Origin: Osedax fenrisi
Lineage: Eukaryota > Annelida > Polychaeta > Sabellida > Siboglinidae
Reading direction: 5' to 3'
Length of the DNA: 64,000 nt
Assembly: GCA_964019155.1 (NCBI GenBank)
Contig: OZ025243.1
Span: 34,197,230 to 34,261,229 of the forward strand
In this document: piece after piece, positions 1 through 11,982 of the stretch
Position numbering within the stretch: position 1 is the first letter of the stretch
How the letters are laid out: each line of letters opens with the position of its first letter
Position numbers and translations under genes: made by a program
The notes under the pieces: model-generated
Seen by the model: only the letters and a program-made list of their open reading frames with translations
What the model was told of the DNA's origin: nothing
Database searches by the model: none

Positions 1-619
1 TCTGTTGCTGAATGAATTGCTAGTTACTTTATTAATGCATTTGTCTTTGCGTATTTTGATTAGAGGTCCACGATTACTTGTAGAATAATTTGTGAATACC
101 GATGATTTATCAATATCCACGAGATTGTTCAGTATCTTGAAAGCCAGAATCAGGTCAGCTCTTAATCTGCGATGGGATAAATTTATTAAATTGAGAAAAC
201 ACAATCTAGTATCATACGTTGATTTAATAAAGTTACATCTGAAGTAAATTCGCTTAGTAAATTTATGTTGAACTTTTTCAATAAGTTTGTTTAGGCCAAT
301 AAAGTCTTTTCATGGATTCCAAATAGATGAACCATATTCAAGTAATGGACGTATATAGGTGGTATAAGTTTTTATTAGATAATACGAATTATTTGTAATG
401 AAACATCTAACAATTATATTCGAGATCACATAGGCTTTGCTACATATGTAATTAATATGAATATTGAATTTAATATTATCATCAAAAACAATACTAAGGT
501 CTCGAAAATAGAGTATTTTTGAATCAGGATATAATTTAGCGAATACAAAGATATATCAGATTTGCCAATTGACATATTATCATATTTTTCAAATGCTCTT
601 TCAAGGTTCCATGTTAATG

Positions 620-925
620 TCATATCATAGAGATCAGATATTCCTGATTGAAGGATATTTCGTTCAATAGTATTCCTATAGGATAGAGAATTGCATCATC
701 GGCAAAAAGAGAGCATGTTAGCTGTGATGAAAATATCGAAGGTAGGTCATTGATATATATTAAAAATAGAAGAGGTCCAATAACGGAACCTTGAGGAACA
801 CCTGAACTTACATGAATATAACCAGAAAATGCATCATTTACCTTAGTTCTTTTAACTAGATTGGTAAGGTATGAGCTAAACCACTTAAGTACTTTACCAC
901 CAATCTCTAATTTAGACATCTTCAA
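620..925 (-). pseudogene. LINE reverse transcriptase core fragment
   Basis: 101-residue open frame carrying the RT palm. It starts in the segment before motif B, has GVPQGSVIGPLLFLIYINDL at about residues 42-61, and the catalytic box as FADD at about residues 74-77. The frame is lost on both sides, so the protein cannot be made whole. It belongs to the LINE spanning 1-3670. Confidence 0.9.
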
Positions 926-1094
926 TAGAAGTTTAGAATGACATACTTTATCGAAGCTTTAGCCATATCGATATATACATATAATATCAGTATTAAAAGA
1001 ATGGTTAGTGGCTCTTCTTATATTTATAAAATTCTATAAGTTGTATTTCAGTGGATCTACCGGCTAAAAATCCATATTGTTCCGTACATAATAG

Positions 1095-1970
1095 TTAATT
1101 TAATCTTAAATAATATAATAGATAGTAAAATAATATGTGTTCATAAATAATGAGAGTGGATGGCAATATACTGATTGGACGATACTTTGATAGTAATGAA
1201 TGATCACCTTTTTTAAATATTGGAATAATATTAGATAACTTCCATATAGTAGGGCATTGACCTTCATCTAGAATACGTTGAAAAACAATAGATAACGGAT
1301 AATAAATTTCATAAGATAATAACTTAAGCATACCTTTGGGAAAACCATCAGGTGATGAATTAAATTTAGTGGGTAATTTACAAAGAAATGTCCTTACTAT
1401 TTCCTGAGATATAGGAAAATCATTAAACATAGAATATTTCATTATGTAGGGATCATAAGAAATATGTGACTTGAGAAAAACAGATGAAAATTGTTCAGAA
1501 AGATAATCTACTTTATCAAAGTCATTAGTATAAATGATATTATGATCGACTCGATTTCTGAATGAAGGTATGAGATTTTTATTATTTAATTTGGTGTTTC
1601 TATAATTATAAAATAAAGATTTTTTATATGATGAGAGCATTTTGTATTCAACATCAATATTATATTGCTTTATTTTATCTGATAGTAAATATTGGTTATA
1701 CCTCCAAACATTATGAGTAACTGTATCAAATATGTTTCTATGTAAGACTCTACACTTATTTAGTAGTTTCTTAATTGATAAGGGATATTTATAAATTTCA
1801 GTTGAAAAAGTAGGGGTGTAAAACTCGATGATATTCTTAGTAATATTAATAAAAGTGTTGATTTGCTCATTACAATCATTGCACGAGGATAGAATATTAG
1901 TCCAGTCGAGTGACAAGATATGAGTTTTAATACTAGCAATATCACTTTTATTATAGTTAAGTCGCAGGAT
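1095..1970 (-). pseudogene. LINE endonuclease end and RT N-terminal region
   Basis: Continuous frame of about 290 codons. The first ATG is at 1916, but the frame is open upstream, where the endonuclease motif VSDHFAIYSDL is readable near 2070-2040. The linker leads into RT motifs seen as FNSSPDGFPKGMLKLL, WKLSNIIPIFKKGD and YRPISILPS near the end. A frameshift follows at about 1095, before the motif A region. This is typical of CR1/jockey ORF2. Confidence 0.85.
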
Positions 1971-2089
1971 TGAACATTTATTGTGATTAAGATTGCCAGA
2001 ATTTAAATAAGCATCTGGGATTACTAAATCAGAGTAAATAGCAAAATGGTCACTAACATGTGCATCAAATTCAAAAGAACTTGTAGGTG

Positions 2090-2671
2090 AAATATTAGAT
2101 ATAATTAATGTATTATTTGTAAGAATTAAATCGAGAATATTAAAATTTCTAGTATTAAAATTAATTAGTTGAGTTAAACCGCATGATAGAAACTTATTGT
2201 ATACATATCTTTCCGCAATGTTCGATGTAGTACCAGTAATCCAGTCAATTCCGGCCAGCTGGAAGTCTCCATAGATTAGACAAGAGTCCGTTGATGAACA
2301 TACATATTATTTAAAGTATCACATAATAAAACATTTGGGGAACATGTCATATCTGATGGCCTATAAATTGTGACAATTCTGTAATTAAAAATTTGTATAC
2401 ATAATAATTCAATACCTTTTGTAACAAATTTGGTCATGCATAACGAATTATAATTAATATTAACATATACAATAATACCAACACCACGAGCAATATCAGG
2501 AAGATCTAGTCTATAAATAGTATACAAATGTAATGGATTGAGCATTGCATTGGAAACACTATTATTTAGCCAGGTTTCAGTAAATATAATAATATCATAA
2601 TGCATATCATTAAGCATAGATATTAGTGAAGGTAATTTATTGCATAGAGATCTTGCATTAGCATAGTACAC
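2090..2671 (-). pseudogene. LINE APE-type endonuclease, frameshifted
   Basis: The first 131 codons (2671-2276) show the endonuclease words NARSLCNKL, FTETWLN and ARGVGIIVYV, that is, the conserved N and E active-site positions. After a frameshift near 2270 the next part is readable in another frame as GDFQLAGIDW. Here the usual GDFN has Q instead of N, which would remove a catalytic Asn. This is the start of ORF2 of the LINE at 1-3670. Confidence 0.82.
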
Positions 2672-2701
2672 CTTCTAAAAAGGAGAACAATTTGAATTTA
2701 G

Positions 2702-3640
2702 TCAATTTGAATGTGAATTGTCATTATTTCTAATATCAGAGTACTTATTTTTATTAATGTTTTTAGCTTGTTTAGACCATCTCAAGTAATCTTCATCTGA
2801 ATAAGATACAGATGTTTTCCAATCAATATATGATATATCATCATTCGTGACTATATATCTTAGTTCATATTGAGAGGTGCGATTATTAAATATACATCTT
2901 GTGTTTTTAGTCATATTTTAAGCTCCAATGGTTAGTATAGGATGTTTAACACATTCATAAAAATATAGATCAGGTCTCAAGAATACCTTAGGGTAGGATT
3001 TACCTATTTATCGACACGATTAGGAAGATTATAGAATTCACTATGTAGGTAGGAAGTAGGAACATCATTCATTGTAATTTTATAATCTTCAACATTTTTA
3101 TTGTTTAGCTTAATTTTCATATAAAATGAGAAAACATGTTAAGATCATCAAATATTTCATTTAGAATATTTTCAGAACTAATGTTATAACAAATAATGTT
3201 TCTGTTTTTATCAGAGTTGATTTTAATTTCCTTGCTAATCGATTTTGCTAATAAAATAGAATTTTGTTTGATCGATGTAGAGTCAAAAAGGTCAGAATAT
3301 GTACGTTTACTAGATGCTACATTAATACTTTGCTTAGTATTATAAGATCATTCATAGAAGTATTTAACGATGTATATAGAGTATTTAAATTACTTAAGTT
3401 ATCAGATATGGATTTAATACCAGTATCTTGAGGACTTACATACTAATTATTTATTACATGTGGTAAACATGGTGTACAAAAAAAAGTAAAATTAGCTGAT
3501 GTAAAAATCTGCTGTATATAATTAGGAGTTGTTTTTTTCTCGTAAAAGTGTATGGTAATATATTAACTTTTGATAAACAGTTATAATGGTAATTAAGTTT
3601 ACATCTTTTACAAGAAACATAGGATATATCATTATCACAT
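2702..3640 (-). pseudogene. LINE ORF1 remnant with PHD-like zinc finger
   Basis: A 70-codon frame ends at 2702, about 30 bases before the endonuclease frame. It contains YIDWKTSVSYSDEDYLRWSK. Further upstream, about 3639-3577 on the minus strand, the translation shows a Cys/His cluster of the form C-x8-C-x2-C-x4-H-x2-C (SCKRCKLNYHYNC), which resembles the second half of the PHD-like finger in ORF1 of CR1-group LINEs. The region between is full of stops. The function, binding LINE RNA, is inferred from the family. Confidence 0.55.
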
Positions 3641-3698
3641 AAATTATTAAAGGTTTGACTTATTACAATTAGAATAATTTATTATATAAAAAAATATA

Positions 3699-4657
3699 GG
3701 GGAAAGTCCCCGATTACCGACCCCAAAATGATTATTTGTAATAACTTATTCAATATTAAATATATTTAATTGACATTTTGTAAATAGGGTAATATTATGG
3801 CAATGAATAAAGTGGCTATTTTAAATTTTTGATATAATTATATTTACAAGAATAAACAGGGGGGTCGGTAATCGGATACATGTGCCTAATACCGACCCCC
3901 TTCCCCTATTACCGACCCCCTAAAATAATCGTAGTATAAATTATTGTAGTATTATAATATCCAATAAAAAGAGTAAATATACATAACTATAATTAATTAT
4001 AACATGACGTAATTTATTTTTTATTGAATTTATGTTTTAATAGTAATATTAAATTTAAATTTAAATTTTATAGTAATTATATTAAAATATTGTATATTAT
4101 TATTTAATATTTATTTATTAATCAGTATGTATATAATCAACTGGAATTATGAATCCTAAATCTATATAAATGATACATAAACAACTTACGACATATTTTA
4201 AAGTAAAATACGAATCTATTTTGATTTGATATTATAAATCACATGGGGTCGGTATTAGGGTAATTTAGGGGGTCGGCAATAGGAAAATAATATGGGTTGC
4301 TATAATTAAGATATATTGGTTAATAGTTATTCAAATTCAATTATTTTTATAATAGTTATAAACATTTTATTGTTCTACAATATTATATACAAAATCAAGT
4401 TTTCTTTTAATTAATAAAGTATTTACAATGATTTAAAAAAAGTTATTATTCAAATATTAAAAAAAATAAAACAGAATATTACATTTTATCAAATAACAAT
4501 TGTAGGATTAAATATTAAAAAAAAAAAAGATGTGTTCATATTTATCATTAAATTACTAACAATTCATGTATATATTATTTTTTTATATCTCTTATAGTTA
4601 CTGAGATACGAGAGGTGGTCGGTATTAGGAGGGGGTCGGTAATCGGGGACTTTCCCC
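3699..4657 (+). mobile_element. Family A TA-flanked MITE-like element, copy 1 (959 bp)
   Basis: Begins GGGGAAAGTCCCCGATTACC and ends with its inverted counterpart GGTCGGTAATCGGGGAC followed by TTTCCCC. Flanked by TA on both sides (3697-3698 and 4658-4659), which fits a TA target-site duplication. The word TACCGACCCC or its complement recurs in clusters near 3710-3722, 3868-3921, 4243-4281 and 4617-4655. No coding frame. The TA duplication points to the Tc1/mariner/pogo group, but the family is not recognised. Two more copies are at 48814 and 58241. Confidence 0.85.
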
Positions 4658-4689
4658 TATATGTATTGTATTATCAATACTTTATTATT

Positions 4690-5771
4690 TACCTCCATGG
4701 CACCAGAATTCCGCTGGAAATTTATATCACAGTTTGGGGCATGTCTGCGTTTCCACTCCGATAGTTCTATCCCACGAAGATAATTTGTATGGATATTACA
4801 TGCCTGTATTAAAAAATAATAAATGTAGTCAATATAAGTTTAATAGTATTTAAAATTGCTAAACAAAATTCTATACTATATTTTATATATATTTTATTAC
4901 CTTGCAAAACAACGAGAGTACATGATAATCGACTACCAGAGACTACAGTGTCTGCCTCAATGGCAGCACCAATGCCGTAAAGAGAACCCACGAGTCAACC
5001 ATCAAAAGAGACTGTGATATCTAGTGTAGATCCAGCTGGTGCACTGTGTACCTTACGTACTCGTTTGATGACAGATTCAAGAGTTGTTTGCGTCCACTGT
5101 AATATTGATTTTAGAATACATACTTTATATTATATGTATTCATAAAACTATATACAATTATATTACAATATAACCAATCAGTATATAACATATAGAGTTT
5201 TCTTGGTGATATTTTTTGGTGGTGATTTTAATTTATATGATACATGAAGAGGAGACCGAGCTAAAATACATGATACCCCAGTATCTCCTAGTCCAGAATC
5301 TACGGCAGCTTTAGTATCTATACGGCTGATAGAAAATGGGCTCATAGGTGATGCACCCACAATACGGATCCACGTCCAAAACTCCATCTCCATCTCTCCA
5401 CATCTTACACAATTTACTTCAATGAAGTATGCTATGCCGTGGTGTTTAGAAGCCTTGATGAATTATGTGATGTAGTGATTAGAAGTTGATCATTTTTTTG
5501 CATAAATTATTATTTATATAAATTATAATTTTAGTAAATTACTCACACTTGGAAGTAGATTCACAGAGTTATACTGGAACATGACCGATTCTTAGGCAGT
5601 ATTGCAGTAGTAAGTAAATGTAATACAAATGGAGGTGAAGAAGAATCATCTGAGTCGAATATTATTTTTTTTTTAAATGTTGTTTTTTTCAATTCAACAT
5701 TATCAACTACTGATTGTACACTCGCAACCTGATACATATATTATAGATATATAGTTATAACAAAAATGTAA

Positions 5772-5820
<49 letters not shown>

Positions 5821-5985
5821 ATTTAATACTAATTTGACTAATTTTCTAAATGAAAACAAATATTTTCACTATTTTCGAAAACAGAATTATACAAAATAAA
5901 CATGCTTTTATCATGTTTTGATACATATTTAGATATTATAGATAACTATTAGTATATTATATATAATATATCATATACTATAATA

Positions 5986-6033
<48 letters not shown>

Positions 6034-6054
6034 GTAGTTATAAACATAATAATA

Positions 6055-6106
<52 letters not shown>

Positions 6107-6315
6107 TGATTATAATTTGACATCTGAAATTATATTTTTGGGAACAAATATTTTCTAGTTTAGAAATATATCATATAAACATGCTTTTATCATGTTTTGA
6201 TATATAATATTTGATTATTATAAATAATTAATAGTATATTATGTATAATATAAACCTGATGTTGTAGATTGTATTTCTTATTATGAGATAAAGTACGTTT
6301 TGAAACATGTCCCAT
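4690..6315 (-). pseudogene. Mutator-like transposase domain gene, multi-exon, broken
   Basis: Exon-like blocks can be followed on the minus strand. 6315-6256 begins MGHVSKRTLSHNKKYN and ends at a GT donor. 5728-5547 starts after CAG and ends at GTGAGT. 5453 to about 5180 contains HHGIAYFIEVNCVRCGEMEM and RIDTKAAVDSGLGDTG. About 5104-4903 contains STLDITVSFDG, a stop codon, then LVGSLYGIGAAIEADT. About 4805-4700 contains WKRRHAPNCDINFQRNSGAM. This order (start, CxxC block, DxSxDG block, then WxxRHxxxC...SGAME) is that of the Mutator-like transposase domain proteins of invertebrates. It is dead: there is a premature stop where the family has DGTW, a probable frameshift in exon 2, and the downstream part is absent beyond 4690, where a family A element sits. 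Confidence 0.72.
5778..6101. repeat. (TA)n tracts with an imperfect 120-bp duplication
   Basis: Three pure or nearly pure (TA)n tracts lie at 5778-5817, 5987-6025 and 6058-6101. After the first and the third comes a related segment (about 5855-5975 and 6140-6255) sharing the words CAAATATTTTC and AAACATGCTTTTATCATG, so a TA tract and its neighbour were duplicated about 285 bp apart. The whole lies in the first intron of the Mutator-like pseudogene. Confidence 0.8.
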
Positions 6316-6319
6316 TGCT

Positions 6320-7360
6320 ATGAAATGTAAATTGAAAAATAATTATCAGACTATATTTTATATCTATTACAATAGTTTAGACTAATGATAATCCTCCTTT
6401 TATTTAAGTATAGATTACTCAATAATATTAAATTATTATACAATTTACAATGTTAAAAAATATTAAATAATAATCTGTAAAATAACTTTATATAAACGTA
6501 TTTTTGTAGTATTTTTAGAGATTTGTTTTCACCATTATTAATATTCAAAAATAGGTCATGTTATAAAACCTTTATTTATATATATTATTAATCGTTTTGA
6601 GAACTAATTTGTTTATATAAGTATAGAAACATCTACAATATTATTTTTTCATTATTATTGTTTTTTTTACTGTTATTTTTTAAAACGCTCGTATCCCCTT
6701 AAATTAAAAATATATAGTTTTGTAAATTATAATTTTTTTATAAAAGTATAATCGACAATTATCGATATTGTTCCGTATATAACTGCAGTTATGTAGAAAT
6801 GTAGAAATAATGATCATAATAATTTATTGTTATTTTTTAGAATTCCCAATTGATATTAAAATATAATATTTAATATAACCGGCAGATATAACCTATAACG
6901 TTTAAATATATTATTAAATACAATTAATTTATAATTTTAAATAAAATATAAGTTTAACTTAAAGTTATTATAATATTCAATAATTTATTGTATAATACTT
7001 TACTTAATTTAATATATTTATATACTATAATTAATTAATACTAATATATTTAATAATTACAATAATATAATATTTATAGTTTAAATTAAATTACAGTAGA
7101 TATAGTAAATTAATTAATATTCGTTATTAATATTGAATTTTGAATACATTTTTAATTATTTTAAAGATAGGTTCTATAGTATATATTATTGTGTTATACT
7201 CGATATTATTTATAATTATATATTTATATGATAGTTATACTTATATTACTAAATTAATAATCATTATATGTATAACAAATAAGTTCATATTCTGAATGGT
7301 ATTAATATAATGGAAATAAATAAAATTGATGAATATCATATGTGTTTCAATCAGGCGTAT
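6320..7360. other. AT-rich non-coding DNA
   Basis: Very A+T-rich sequence with short poly-A and poly-T runs. I see no open frame, tRNA-like box or terminal inverted repeat in it. Confidence 0.6.
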
Positions 7361-7962
7361 ATTATTTAGGGGTGTTGGGGTACTAGTTACAGTTTAATCA
7401 ACCATACCTAGTACTCAACTCTAACAGCAGGCTCCTCGTGCCTCACCCTGGAAACTACGTTTAGTAGGCTAATGCTGTGGGGGATTTCACAGAGGGATGG
7501 GCTCCGCTGATCTTATTTGCCCAAGATACGCAAATGATTAAAAAAAAAAACTTAAACACCATACCGGTTCGGACGTCGCCCGGGAAAATAAGGTCCGCGT
7601 TATTTATTGCAAATCAGGATAATAACGTAAATATGGTTAGGATGATGAAAAATTAGATATTAGAAAAATTAGAAAAATTAGGTACTGATGAACAAAATAA
7701 AATAAAGACAACAAGAACAAACACGTATATAGGTAGCCTACTTGCAACGTACGACGTACGTACTTTACGAGAAGAAGGTAAACTAGAAGAACTTACTCAT
7801 GAACTAGATAGATATAGGTGGACTGTGGTAGGACTAAGTGAAGTACGCAGAAAATGAGTGAACTAAATACAAACCCCAACAAGGCACAAACTTTACTACA
7901 TTGGAAATGACAACAAACACATTAATGGTGTTGGATTTTTTATAAACAGTGAAGTAACACAT

Positions 7963-8262
7963 ATGGTTATGTGCTTCACTCCAGTAAATGACAGAATAGC
8001 AATAATAAGACTGTATGCAACCCATTTTAACATATCAATTATTCAAGTATATGTACAGACAACAGATCATAAAGATAAAGAAACTGTAATATTCTACAAT
8101 GAATTGCAAAACTCAATCTCAAAAATGTCAAAGAAAGATATAATGGTGATTCAAGGTGATATAAATGCAAAAATTGGTAAGGATGCACATAAGAATTGGG
8201 GATCAACTTCTGGAATATTTTTAAATTCAGTAACAAACGAGAGAGGATATCGACTTCTATAA
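7963..8262 (+). pseudogene. RTE-like endonuclease fragment
   Basis: 99-codon frame with MVMCFTPVNDRIAIIRLYAT and the catalytic strand written VIQGDINAKIGKD, that is, GD-x-N with I at the usual F or W position. It continues, with a stop, to the endonuclease C-terminal motifs NQIDYILV and GSDHD at 8360-8460. Part of the LINE at 7365-10540. Confidence 0.82.
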
Positions 8263-9282
8263 TTCCCAAAAACAAACGAGTTAACAATTCTTAATACATT
8301 TGGCCCGCACAAAAAATCAAGAATACAAACTTGGCATAGCCCTGGAGGAATATATCATAATCAGATCGATTATATTTTAGTGAGTAAACGTTTTTCCATA
8401 AGTGTGAATATAAATAAGACTAGACCATTCCCTTAAGCAGACATAGGTAGTGACCATGACATGCTGATGATGACTTTTTGTCTACACCTAAAAAATCCTA
8501 AGAAAAATAAATTTACTCGAAATAAATTTGATCTTGAAAAGCTGAAAAATACAGAGACCAAAAAACTATTTGAAAATAGAGAAGAAATGTTACAGAAACT
8601 AAATAGAACTATGACAGAGACAGCAACTGAAATCCTAGGAAAACACAGAGAAAAGAACAAAATGGATAACAAATGAATTGATGGATATGTGTGAATTGAG
8701 AAGAGAACTAAAAAAGACTAAATTTGAACCAGGAAGTACATTCAAACAAATTAATACCAAATAAAGAAAGAGATGAGAATAGCAAAAGAAAACTGGATTA
8801 ATAAAAAATATACTGACATTGGAGAATGTCTAATTAGAAACAATACAAAGAAAGCCTACCAAATTGTTAATGAGCTAACTAAAAAGAAGGACAAAATAAC
8901 AGTTAATGTACATGATAAGATGGTAAGTGCATAATAGATAAAACAGAAGTTCTGAAACGTTGGACAGAATATTATTCTGAACTGTATAAACATAACGCAG
9001 AAGGATATATATCAGTATTAACAGTAAATGAACCATCATACCAGGATAATTTTCCTATATTTGAAAGTGAAAGTCAGCTAGTATTGACAATATACCAGCC
9101 GAATTAATTAAATCTGGAGGAAATATAGTGATTCAAATACTGTTAGATATATGTAATACAATATGGGAAACTGAAATTTGGCCATCAGACTGAAAAAAAT
9201 CATTGATAATAAGTTTACATAAGAAAGGAAGCAAACAGAAATGTGAAAATTACAGGACAATAAGCCTCATATCAGTAAAATA

Positions 9283-9495
9283 ATGCTAAAGATAATCCTG
9301 AATAAATTTCAAAATTACACGGAAGAGTTAATTTCTGAAGAACAAGTTGGATTTCAAGCAGGTAGAAATACAAGCGAACAGATATTTAACTTAAGAGTAA
9401 TCTCAGAGAAATATTCTCAGTATAGTAAACCATTATATCAAGTTTTCATCGATTTCAAAACAATGTTTGATAGCATATGGCACAACGCGTTATAG
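9283..9495 (+). pseudogene. RTE-like RT fragment, motif A region
   Basis: 70-codon frame containing EEQVGFQAGRNTSEQIFNLR and then VFIDFKTMFDSIWHNAL. In RT motif A the normal pattern is DFKKAFD; here KA is replaced by TM, and a stop follows. Decayed piece of the LINE at 7365-10540. Confidence 0.85.
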
Positions 9496-9852
9496 ACGGC
9501 AATGAAAAGATTTAACATCAATTTAAAACTAATAGAATTTATACAACATCTATATAATAACGCAGAAAGTGCAGTTTACTTTGACGGGGAAATTGGAGTA
9601 TGGTTCAGAACAACAATTGGAGTTAGGCAAGGCTGTTACTTTCACCCATACTATTCAATATTTTGCTTGAACAAATAATCAACGATGCTTTAGATAATCA
9701 TGTAGGTTCAGTAAATATTGGTGGTAAAATAATCACATATGATATCGATGGATTAGCAGGTAGTGAATCTGAATTAGCCAATTTTATTAAAATAATCGAC
9801 AATACAGCATATGCATATGGAATGGAAATAAAATCTACGAAAAAAACAAATA

Positions 9853-10323
9853 ATGGAAAATTCCGAAGGTAGTTTTACATCAGAAATAAAAATAAATAAC
9901 GAGCAACTAAAAGTAGTTAACAGTTTTAAATACTTAGGAGCAATCATCGACGATAAAGGTTCAAAGGCTGAAATATTAGCTAGAATCGGACATACGATTG
10001 CAGCTCTATCTAGACTAAACGTTATATGGTATAATAAATAACTAAAACTGAAACTGACTAAAATCCGACTCATGCAGTCACTAGTCAACTCAATATTCTT
10101 ATATGCGTGTGAGACATGGACAATAACGAAGGAACTGCAAAGAAAAATAAAAAAATTAGAAATGCGGTGCTTAAGACGATTATTGAACATATCATACAGA
10201 GATAGAATTACTAAATTACGCAATAGAGTTACCAAAGAAATCGGTCCACATTTGGAGCTACTAGCAATGGTCATCGCGAAGAAATTGAGATGGTTTGGTC
10301 ATGTGACAAGATCAAATTCCTAA
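9853..10323 (+). pseudogene. RTE-like RT C-terminal fragments
   Basis: Two frames, 9853-10041 (FKYLGAIIDDKG, the post-catalytic thumb entry) and 10072-10323 (LYACETWTITKELQRKIKKL, then RCLRRLLNISYRDRITK and KKLRWFGHVTR), separated by a stop. Beyond the second, the words GKRRRGRP are readable near 10350-10375. The YADD box itself is not recognisable between 9640 and 9850, where sequence seems to be missing. Confidence 0.85.
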
Positions 10324-10696
10324 TTCCAAAATAATTCTTCAGGGTTCTATTGAAGGTAAGAGAAGAAGAGGTAGGCCAAAAATGCAATTGTAAGATAATG
10401 TAATATCGTGAAATGGACTGGTCTTGATATAAACAAAGCGATGAAAGCTGCAGAAATAGATAGGAATGGCATTTTTTTGTGACAAAATCTACTGCGCCCC
10501 TACGGAATCCAAATGCTAATGGATAGGTAAAAAAAATTATTTAAACTCTTCATTAGTGCACTATACAATATTAGTAAATAAGAATAATGAATAAGATAAT
10601 AATAATAAAGAATTTACATTTATGATACTTTATACTAGTGTGGATATGTGGAGAGATCAGTTTCTTTACTCGGCCCATATTTCTTTACCTTTATCA

Positions 10697-11773
10697 CCAG
10701 TTAAAAAAATCCGATTCCTACGACGATTTTATTTTAGGAATCGGATTCAAATTGGAAAACAGATTCCTGTAAAGTTTGTTTAGGAAACGGTTTATAAAAT
10801 CGATTCCTACTATTATCGTGCAGGAATCGCATTATTATCGATAAAAACGATTCCTAAACTAATTATTAAGAATCGGTTTTTAAAAACGATTCCTAAACAA
10901 ATGATTAAGAATCGGTTTTAGTTATTGATGTAAGAATTTCTTAAATTATAGGACTATTATTTTTTTAATATAGAAAGAATAAAATAGTAAACCTTTTAAT
11001 TATTTTAATATATTGATTTAATTGTTATTTATACAAATTAATTATTAATTATTATTTTAATTTTATATTTAAGTTAATATACTGATTATAATAAATAAAA
11101 TATTATTTAAAAAACTAAAATTATGTAAGTAATCCTTTTTATGTATTTTTCTAAGTTATCATAATCTCATTCAAGTGACACATTGAATTACAATTTTAAT
11201 CATAATTATATTGATAATACAATTGTAATCATGTTGAACTAATTGCTCAATATTGAATATAAGAGTTGGATATTGAATTAAATATTATAATGTATTATTA
11301 TTGAATTTAAGTTTTAAATCTAACTTAAATGAACTTATATAATACATTATAATATATGAGTTAATACTTTGCTACGATACTTATGTTACTACGATATGTA
11401 TTTTAATATTAAATTTTACATCTAAACTTACGTTCAAACTTAAATCAACAACTTACGTTACACCGATTCCTATAGTAATAGTTTAGGAATCGGTTTCAAA
11501 TTAACCGATTCCTATAGTAATCGTTTAGGAATCGGTTTAATATAAACCGATTCCTATAGTATTAGTTTAGGAATCGGTTTAATATAAACCGATTCCTATA
11601 GTATTAGTTTAGGAATCAGATTCAAATAAACCGATTCCTATAACCATTTATGAATCGGTTTCAAATAAACCGATTCCTAAAATAGAATTTTAGGAAGCGA
11701 TTTAAAACCGATTCTCATTAAGACACTCAGGAAACGATAATAACGCAAATAGGAATCGGATTTTTTTAACTGG
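10697..11773. mobile_element. 1.08-kb inverted-repeat element with subterminal hairpin clusters
   Basis: The ends are perfect inverted repeats of 24 bp starting CCAGTTAAAAAAATCCGATT. Inside each end lies a run of short palindromes of the form CCGATTCCTA - spacer - TAGGAATCGG: about five between 10700 and 10920 and about six between 11461 and 11740, on either side of an AT-rich centre. No open frame. No clear target-site duplication is visible; the flanks ATCA and ATCC match at three of four positions. This is a non-autonomous DNA element of unknown superfamily. Confidence 0.82.
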
Positions 11774-11891
11774 ATCCGAAGCGATAAGTGATGAACTTAT
11801 ATGGTGATGATAACTCCAACCCACCGGCTCTCTAGGTTGCAGATAAGGGAACGGCCATTAGATATAACGAATAACCGTATAATAAACATAT

Positions 11892-11955
11892 AATAACCGT
11901 ATAATAAACATATGGAAAAATCCAGATTGTTCCATATGTTTATTATACGGTTATT
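11892..11955. repeat. Perfect 26-bp hairpin
   Basis: Arms 11892-11917 and 11930-11955 are exact reverse complements with a 12-base loop. The left arm contains AACCGTATAATAAACATATG. A tandem copy of part of the left arm lies just upstream (about 11866-11891). It could be a small fold-back or a pre-miRNA-like hairpin; nothing else indicates a function. Confidence 0.75.
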
Positions 11956-11982
11956 TAAATAGTTTATATGTACATTTGTTCG

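Larger units (their letters stand above)
1..3670 (-). mobile_element. CR1/jockey-like LINE, decayed, 3' end off the window
   Basis: Reading right to left: an ORF1 zinc-finger remnant (about 3577-3639), an ORF1 tail (2702-2914), an APE-type endonuclease (about 2671-1970), the RT N-terminal part (1916-1095), the RT core (925-620) and a C-terminal domain running off at position 1 (signature words LEYGSSIWNP and RRLRADLI in the minus-strand translation). Frameshifts break the frame near 2270, between 1095 and 925, and below 620. The order ORF1 - EN - RT and the RT motif GVPQGSVIGPLLFLIYINDL are those of the CR1/jockey group. It is a dead copy. The left end is outside the window. The right end is unclear because a TA-flanked element begins at 3699. 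Confidence 0.88.
7365..10540 (+). mobile_element. RTE-like LINE, decayed
   Basis: A GC-richer 5' leader (7370-7610) precedes a broken endonuclease-RT frame. Readable parts in order: VRTLREEGKLEELTHELDRY and VVGLSEVR (about 7755-7850), FYNELQNS and MVIQGDINAKIG (about 8090-8180), the endonuclease tail near 8360-8460 (NQIDYILV, SDHDM), RT parts EEQVGFQAGRNTSEQIFNLR and VFIDFKTMFDSIWH (9330-9490), TTIGVRQGCYF (about 9610-9645), FKYLGAIIDDKG (about 9927-9962) and the C-terminal ACETWTITKELQRKIKKLEM with KKLRWFGHVTR (10100-10320). This C-terminal architecture is typical of RTE/BovB-like elements. Many stops and frameshifts; not functional. The 3' end is near 10530. Confidence 0.88.

Noticed and set aside
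7365..7660. GC-richer block considered as a separate exon or promoter
   Set aside because: It directly precedes the RTE-like endonuclease frame and is best explained as that LINE's 5' leader.
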